64,000 nucleotides of DNA, from assembly GCA_023213395.1 (NCBI GenBank), contig CM041465.1, positions 109,933,741-109,997,740 on the forward strand, given 5' to 3'. This document shows positions 57,441-64,000 of the stretch, one piece after another. The stretch's first letter is position 1. Each line of letters starts with the position of its first letter. A model generated the notes under the pieces. The model ran no database searches. It was not told where the DNA came from and worked only from the letters and a program-made list of their open reading frames with translations. This DNA is from Cycas panzhihuaensis (taxonomy: Eukaryota > Cycadophyta). Both the position numbers and the translations under genes were made by a program.

Positions 57441-58727
57441 TTGAAGAAAAATAATTCATAGGACTTGGTAGAACTTCCACATGACAGGAAGACTATTGGT
57501 TATAGGTGGGTTTTCAAAAAGAAAATAGATGTTGATAGAAAGGTTGATAAATACAGGGTAAGACTAGTGGCTAAAGGCTTTGCACAAAAAGCAGGGATTG
57601 ACTTTCATGAGATCTTTTCACCAGTTGTCAAACTTATTTCAATTCAAGTATTGTTAGCATTGGTAGCTTCTCTTGATTTGGAGTTGGAGCTGTTAGATGT
57701 AAAAATAACTTTTCTACATGGAGATTTAGATGAGGATATCTATATGGATCAACTAGAAGGATTTATATAAGATGGCATACAAAAGACTTATTTGCAGGCT
57801 TAGGAAATCATTATATAGCCTGAAGCAATCACCTAGGAAATGGTACAAGAAGTTTGATGCCTTCATGGAGAGCCAAAATTTCAAAAAAGTGAGTATGATC
57901 ATTATGTTTACTTTAAATTTATGGACAATGGCTTATTCATTATCTTGATATTGTATGTTGATGACATGCTGGTTATAAGCAAGAGCATGGAAGAAATCAA
58001 TAAGTTAAAGGCTCAATTGGCTAGGACTTTTGATATGAAGGATCTAGGAGCTACAAAATAAATCTTATATATGGAGATACATAGAGATAGGAGAAATGGT
58101 AAGCTATGGTTATCATAGCTAAAATATGTGGAGAAGGTGCTAACTAGGTTTGGTATGGCAAATGTAAAACTGGTGAGTATCTTATTGGCTTCCCATTTCA
58201 AGCTTTCTTTGAGTATGAGTCCTAGTAATGAAGAAGAGGAGGATTATATTTCTTGTGTGCCTTATGCTAGTGTAGTAAAAAGTTTGATGTATGCCATGAT
58301 ATGTATAAGACCTAACATTTTACATGCAGTCAGTGTAATTAGCAGGTTTATGGAAAATCCAGGAAAGGAACGTTGGGCAGCAGTGAAATGGGTGCTTCGA
58401 TATTTAAGAGGCATAGGTGATTATTGCATAACCTTTAGAGGTACAGGTAATCAGGTTTATGGATATGTTGATTTAGACTTTGAAGGAGATTTAGATAAGA
58501 GAAGTTCTACTTCAGGTTATGTATTCACTCTTACAAATGGTCTACTTCATAGTAGGATAAAGCATATTGCTCTTAAGTACCATTTTGTTAGATAGGTTGT
58601 GGAAGCAGGTGGAGTGGCACTTGAGAAGGTTAATACAAAACATAATTATGTTGATATGTTCATAAAACTAGTACTATTAGAGAAGTTCAAATGGTATTTG
58701 ACTTCTCTTGGCTTATAGAAAAGGTGA
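57441..58727 (+). pseudogene. Copia 2 reverse transcriptase and RNase H
   Basis: The open part 57,465-57,770 has YRWVFKKKIDVD, RLVAKGFAQKAGIDF and LLDVKITFLHGDLDE. There is a frameshift at about 57,775-57,780. LYVDDMLV is kept near 57,955. The open frame 58,128-58,595 covers the RT end and RNase H start (YVDLDFEGDLDKRSSTSGY). A deletion joins the LTNGL segment to HSRIKHIALKYH, so the middle of RNase H with its Glu and third Asp is missing. Confidence 0.82.
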
Positions 58728-58761
58728 TGAAGGGCCCAAGAAAGGTACTAGGTATATTGTT

Positions 58762-58775
58762 GTCAAGGTGGAGAT
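58762..58775 (+). promoter_or_regulatory. PPT of copia 2
   Basis: GTCAAGGTGGAGAT directly before the 3' LTR, one base different from copia 1. Confidence 0.75.
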
Positions 58776-59426
58776 TATTAGGTAACGTGACAATAATGTT
58801 TTGGAGGCTAAAATTTTAATAGGTTAGTAGTACAGTTTTCTCACAGACCTTCCTCAGACGGTTCCAAGGGGGGAAGGAGCCCCCCTCATCTAGGGGGGTT
58901 GCATAGGGGTGTGGAATGCCCCACACAAAGAGGGGGTTTGGGGGTGATAGCCCTCGACCCAAAAATCTAGCACTGGAAAGTATATTAAATTGTAAAGAGA
59001 ATCGAGGTCCTTCACTCAAAATAGCCTAGATTCTACGATCGAGATTTGTGTTTTGTATGACTCTCTCATATAGCTCGATTTAAGGCATTTTTCATTATGT
59101 TGATGGTTTTCAATATACCGTGAGGAGTTGGAACTGTTGGTTATTGTTGCTATGAGAACTCTGCTACATATTATGTATATTTTCTCAATTCTTTGATAAT
59201 AAAGATCAATACCTTTCCTATGCAGATGTTTCCCTAACATACTACTAGGGTTTTACCACGTTATATTGGGTGTATATGTGATGCTTGGCTTTCTTGTTCA
59301 TTTTATTATTTTATCTCTTGTTTAAGAACTTGCATGTTAAATTTTAGTTTTGATTCCTATAACTAGTTGTAAGAATAGTTTAGATCTTGGTGGTAGTTTA
59401 AGGGTGGGGACCTTATCTTCTCAATA
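58776..59426 (+). repeat. 3' LTR of copia 2
   Basis: It begins TATTAGGTAACGTGACAA (TG mutated to TA) and ends CTCAATA, where the 5' LTR has CTCAACA; 651 bp. It is followed by ACGAA and the gag of D. Confidence 0.85.
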
Positions 59427-61265
59427 ACGAAGACCTAGGAGGTTGTTGGATTTTGGTATCATGAGGTGGAGGAGGTACCTCATGCTATTGCAAGGACCTA
59501 AGAGACTTCTTAAGACCCACTTGGATCTCAATGGCCTCAAGAGCCAAGCATTTAGCTATGGAAGAGTTACATGTTATCACCCCATCTTTGAGGACTTTAG
59601 GGTAAAGGGCATTAACAAAAAGATCTTTCTTTAACTCCTTGGGTAAGGTTGCCTTCATGGAGTGGAGAATATCATGGAAATATCTCACAAAGTCATGATT
59701 CATTTCATCGTGACCTTGCTTAAGAGATAAAAGAGCCTTCATTCCACTCTCGAAGGGATGAGCTACGTTAAAATAATTGATGAATTCATCAACGAGTTGC
59801 TGGAATGAGTGGATATAATGTATGGGAAGATGATAGAACTATTTAAGAGCATCGCCTTAGAGAGAGTGTGGAAAATGTTTTATTAGAATATAGTTGTATG
59901 CCCAATAATTGATGCACACTATGAAAAAACTTCTAACATGCTCCATTGGGTCTTGCAAAGAGGTCTCATCAAATTTAGGCACCCCAGGAGGGTGAGGTGG
60001 TAAGTCAATTCTTAATACCTCAACAGACAATAGAGCTGATCTATAATCCATAAAAGGGTATGCCCTTGATTAGACCATAGGATCAGCAAAAGATGGAGGA
60101 GGAGGTGGACAAGGTTGCTTAAATCCTCCTTCGGAGACTTGGTCTGAAAGGGGATATGTACTTCCTTACATTTGATGGGAGGAAATAAATCTCTTATTTG
60201 AAGGGATTGGAAGAGAGGCAGATGGGTATGAGGGACCCATCCCCCCTTAAGGGTATGCCCCTTGTTGAAAATAGACTTGAGAGGGGGCACCTTAGGAGGG
60301 GGCTTGCCCTTCTTGCAAAGGCATCACATAAGAAGGAGTATAAGAAGATGGAATAGAAGGGTGTGGAACTAGATTTTACTTGCATGGGCTACTTGTAGGT
60401 GGCACAACACCATACAGATGTAAAGTATCTACTCCATAAAAAGGAAGGGGATTCCCCTTACCATTCCCCCATGGTTAGGAATTATAACTTGGGGGCACGC
60501 AGAGGGAAGGATCCCTAGGTTGAGTTTGGGAATACATGGGGATTAGTCCCATGTGGCTAGAAGTAAGGGGATACGTGGGTCCCTTAGATCTAATAGGAAG
60601 AAGATAAACTATAGTAGGTTAGGGCATAATCGTTTGGCTAGAGAGAGGCATGCTTAACCCAAGTTGGGAAGAGGGTATGCCTTAGATGGTCCCTAAGGAA
60701 CATGGACCACAAGGAGAAGAAGATGCACTGAGGGATGCCCTCATTATAGGTAAGGAATTCAAATGAGATGGATGAGATGGTGCAGATGTGGAGGAAGGAA
60801 GTGCTATGCTTTGCAAGATGTTATCCAACCACTTAGGATGTGATTGGAGGCCAACAGCTTGGAAGCACTAGTTAAGTGCTTCTACCACATTTATAGGAGG
60901 GGTATCCACCTGATCATACAAGATCGATGGGTCCTCATATGAGGTAGACCCCATGAGACAGTCCTCATAAGGATCTCCACTGGGGGGATTATACTCCAAT
61001 GGAGAAGATGCTTCCACTTCATGAGTGGGGAGGTGGTGGACCTACGAGTGCTCTTGGTCACCCAGGTAGAAGATAGGATCCTCACCCTCTTGGGTGGGCC
61101 CTTGTTAAAAAATGGATGGTTGGTGGGATTCTAAAACATAGGTGTGATATGCCTAAACTAAAGGAAATCCTTCCATGGTTTATTCAGAATCTGACAATGG
61201 AAGGGGATAGTAACGGAAGTCTTCCAACGAAGGAGGAAGGCCTCATAAATGATAAGAGAATCATC
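59427..61265 (-). pseudogene. Gag of gypsy D, right of copia 2
   Basis: The minus strand continues the gag begun at 22,632. The frame 59,742-59,485 encodes LLSLKQGHDEMN, ATLPKELKKDLFVN and KCLALEAIEIQV, matching the capsid domain of B at about 28,950-29,190. The frame 60,051-59,857 encodes the domain's N-terminal part with PPHPPGVPKFDETS. The N-terminal Pro-rich half lies at 60,060-61,200. Several stops. With C and B this is the third gag copy. Confidence 0.75.
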
Positions 61266-61430
61266 GCATATAAGTTTCTCCTAAAGATTGGAAGAAAAAA
61301 GAGATGGTAAGATGACAAGCATTGGGGGCTACCTAAGAAATTAAGGATAGATACCAAAAGAAAGGTAGCACCAATAGATTAGGGAGGAGGATAGATCCCC
61401 TCACTAAAGGGTCCCCAATATGGTTGCTAG
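61266..61430 (-). promoter_or_regulatory. PBS and leader of gypsy D
   Basis: On the minus strand CTAGCAACCATATTGGGGAC (61,430-61,411) directly follows the LTR edge. It is like CTGGTGACCATACTGGGGAC in C with C-to-T type changes. Confidence 0.5.
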
Positions 61431-63404
61431 TGGAATTACACCTGTAGGGGGTCAGTAGATTTAGGAGAGATCAAGCCAATGCTACTAACAACTCTATGGC
61501 CAAGGACCTACATGAGTAAGAAAGAGAGATCACCCACAAAGGGTATCTTTGCATTAGAATATAGGTTTGAGGACCCGAAAATGGTGCATAAACTCCATTT
61601 CAAGTAACACCTCCTCAATTTGGAGTTGGGGGCAAAAGAAGGATCTCCTCAGTTGGCCAAGTAACCTCTAGAAGGGACCTCCCATCCTGGATGGCTAAAG
61701 AAGGGAGGCAAAGGTGATGGCATAGCTCTTCTTGTGAAGAGGGAAATGAGTGGAATAAGCCCTAGTGGAAAAGAGAAAAGACTCACATACAAGCTTGGAG
61801 TAGCTAGAAGCATGAGTAAATAAGGGAGAAGATGGCTTGAAAGTCTAGCTTTGAGCTAAAAGGTGAAGCCAAGGGAGCCTTTACTAATATAAAGGCAAGA
61901 TGACCTTGAGAGGAGGTACTCCCAAGGTGCCACACCTAAAACGAGGTTAGGTATGGGAGGCAAACAAAGTAAATTATCCTTATGTTTATTTCTGTTATGT
62001 AATAATGTGGTGTAGGGGTGAGGGTTATCGTTGTTTGTGTTTGTTTCTTATAAATGAGAGAAATGAACGTTAAAAAGAGTAGTTCACTCTCTCTTTCTCT
62101 TTTCTAAGCACTAACCTCCCTCTCTTTATCCTTCTCAAATAAGGGAAGAAGAAGGGTAAGCAAACTGCTAAGGAAAAAGAATGTAAGTGTGAAATGTAAA
62201 CCTACCTAATGATATGTAAGAGAAAAGCAAAGTGCCAATGGATGGATGCACAACCCACCTTGCCTAAATCCTAGTGGTAACAAGGGTTTAGGCAAGAAAG
62301 AAAATAAGTAAATGTCTGACTGAAAGGAGTGGCACTTATTATTATAAGTTAGATAATTCCCACTATGCAATCTAAACAAGGAAGGCAATAACAACCAATA
62401 GAATATAAGTAATATAATCCTTTCATATTTCTTTTTATTTTGGAGCATAAAAGAGTGGGGAGAGAAGGGTGAGAATAGGAAAGACAAGGTAGAGAAACAT
62501 ACCTGGGAGTCAGACGGTCAGTGTAGCATCTTCCTTACTTATTTCATGATCCAAACTCTTCTCCTTAATATACCTTGTTGTGGATGGCATAGTGAGAGGA
62601 GCATCGGTAGAAGAGGGGGGGGGTTCCTTACCTCCCCCCAAAACTTAAACATAAAAGAAACTAAAAAGAAAGGATAAATACTTCTATAGAATTTTAAAAG
62701 TACAATAATAAGTTCACTCTGAAGCATGTAGAACCTACACAACACAAAGTTTTCCCTTTCCCAAGAGGTGTTAGATGCATGTGGGACCAAATCCATGCAA
62801 GAAAATATATATGTATGTATATATTTTTTTTCAAGGGAAAAGGAGCAAAAGAAAATAGAATTAACAAATATCTACTAAGTAACAAATGTGCAATGTTAGT
62901 ATTATTCGCCTTGTATGCACAACCAATAAGTAATATGGGAAAGAGAGGGTAAAAGGGAAGAAAATAAGTAGCCTTGGAATGGCTAACCATCTGAACTAAA
63001 TTCTCCATACATTCCCTAAGTGCCCAAGCTAAAGGCTAAGAAGGTCAAGACTACTCGATGGTAGGTGCAAAGTAGGTTTTTTGCAAATGGAAAAAAAGTA
63101 GCAAGAAAGCTGTAAAAGATTGTAAAAGTTACAAAGTGCAACTTTTGTAAGATTCTATAAGAGCAAGCCCTAAAGGTACAAAGGCAAGGAATAGGGCTAA
63201 AAACTAGGTTATATGTGATCCCTAGTGGCTAGTTACAGGTGTAGCAAGGAGTTGCCTACATTGCAATCAATAGAAATCTCCACTATAACAGTTTCTTGGT
63301 TAAGCACGGAAGGTATAGAGGAGGAAAGGGGAAGGAGAGAAGGGGGCTACACTTGAGGAGAAGGTGTGTGGGATAGAAGCTTGCCTAAGACTCCTTTCAC
63401 TCTC
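61431..63404 (-). repeat. 5' LTR of gypsy D, truncated by LTR E
   Basis: On the plus strand it starts TGGAATTACACC beside the PBS and matches LTR C only in patches, for example GACCTCCCATCCTGGATGG near 61,675 and the TTCCTTACC block near 62,630. It is about 1,970 bp long against 2.7-3.0 kb in relatives. The missing part is the LTR start, cut off by element E. A G run of nine lies near 62,617. No gene. Confidence 0.7.
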
Positions 63405-64000
63405 TATTTCCCAGCTATTGGGAATGGGTATGAACGGATCGACTCAGGTAATTGTAGGTATGCTTCTCTCTCCCATCTTAGTCACTTTAGAGATTATAGA
63501 TTGAAGCATTATTTCAATTACATGATTGATTGGATCATTTTCATGGTTGATTATGCATCTTGCTTGATCATGTCACATGCCCTTAGGCTATGATGATTCG
63601 CGAGACCTACCTCTATGTGAGGCATGCATCCCCATGGTGCCTTACAACCATTTGCACCAACTCCACATCACCTCGAGCTTCAACCAACTCGTGTGATCCA
63701 CTCACACCTTTGTCATAGGTATTATATACCCATCTCTAGCATTTTTGGGGGGCCCTACCTCTCAATGCCCTATCTAGTTTAGCCCATTTTCTCACTTGGA
63801 TTATCCTTAGCCACTTGGATAGGAGGGCCAACCCCTCCTAAGCCTGGGGTACCCTCTTTTAGGGCCCCCAAGACCCTCATTTCTCTTTATATTGCATTTT
63901 GGCCCCGTACTACTGCAAACTTAGTGGTGCCATAAAGTTTGCCATGGTACTGTGAAGTTTGTCATGGTGTGACTATTTACCACTATTTTTTTAATCTGCC
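63405..64000 (+). repeat. LTR E, start of another gypsy insertion
   Basis: TATTTCCCAGCTATTGGGAATGG matches the LTR starts of A and B, with TG changed to TA. The similarity to B continues to the window end, including the TGATCATG…CATGCCC stretch near 63,565 and the inverted-repeat module at 63,906-63,971. The rest lies outside the window. Confidence 0.8.

Larger units (their letters stand above)
22633..59426 (+). mobile_element. Ty1/copia element 2, split by gypsy B
   Basis: This is a relative of copia 1. The parts 22,633-24,334 (LTR, PBS, gag, protease) and 56,169-59,426 (protease end, integrase, RT, RNase H, PPT, LTR) join at the insertion point of gypsy B. The join restores the order seen without interruption in copia 1 near 7,905. 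Flanks are ATAAA (22,628-22,632) and ACGAA (59,427-59,431), which differ only by two transitions at a CpG. It carries deletions in gag and RNase H and many stops. Confidence 0.88.
15931..63404 (-). mobile_element. Ty3/gypsy element D, the backbone of the nest
   Basis: This oldest element in the window is oriented on the minus strand. From left to right it shows the PMD gene (+) interrupted by A, a tandem array, integrase, linker and gag end (all minus), then copia 2, then the rest of gag, the PBS and the 5' LTR. Both sides of copia 2 align with adjacent parts of the gag of element C, which shows that they once joined. Protease, RT and RNase H are missing through internal deletions near 22,290 and 21,690. 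Its 3' LTR and aRNH would lie left of element A, outside the window. Confidence 0.8.

Noticed and set aside
1-64000. Host genes, tRNA or rRNA genes, or a recent intact element
   Set aside because: Every long stretch could be assigned to one of the retrotransposons or their LTRs, and no complete unbroken pol was seen.

Overview
The window is plant nuclear DNA made entirely of decayed, nested LTR retrotransposons. I see no host gene, rRNA, tRNA or CRISPR array. Large old Ty3/gypsy elements with LTRs of 2.7-3.0 kb, Ty1/copia elements of the Tork/Tnt1 type, and reading frames broken mostly by C-to-T type stops (CAG/CAA/CGA/TGG to stop) suggest a big, heavily methylated seed-plant genome that removes transposons slowly. 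A gymnosperm is my first guess and a large-genome monocot the alternative; the sequence cannot decide.

Layout. The backbone is gypsy element D (minus strand), running from 15,931 to about 63,404 and, on the left, beyond the window. Its PMD gene was split by gypsy element A (plus strand, 1-15,930, left end outside). A was itself hit by copia element 1 (6,053-11,283). D's gag was split by copia element 2 (22,633-59,426). Copia 2 was split by gypsy element B (24,335-56,163). B's integrase was split by gypsy element C (34,070-48,333, minus strand). A further LTR, E, starts at about 63,405 inside D's 5' LTR and runs out of the window. The nest D > copia 2 > B > C is four deep. Target duplications support it: CCACC for C, GTTGT/ATTGT for B, and a decayed ACGAA/ATAAA for copia 2.

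The gypsy family is the interesting part. Its order is 5' LTR, PBS, gag, protease, a long linker, RT, RNase H, integrase, an antisense gene that looks like a plant mobile domain (PMD) protein with a C-terminal coiled coil, a free-standing archaeal-type RNase H (aRNH) in sense, PPT, 3' LTR. Pol and PMD are convergent; PMD and aRNH are divergent. The PMD gene has an intron of 108-111 nt (GTGAGA...AG) at the same place and phase in A, B and C. Being antisense to the genomic RNA, it would survive retrotransposition. The PMD-aRNH spacer carries paired hairpins and a TATA box conserved in three copies. B without its nested insert is about 17.6 kb.

C and D each lost RT and the first RNase H through different internal deletions but kept gag, PMD and other parts. 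C still has a perfect 5-bp target duplication, so it may have moved as a non-autonomous element. D also carries four tandem copies of a 1,194-bp unit spanning the integrase/PMD boundary. None of the elements looks able to encode a complete set of proteins today.
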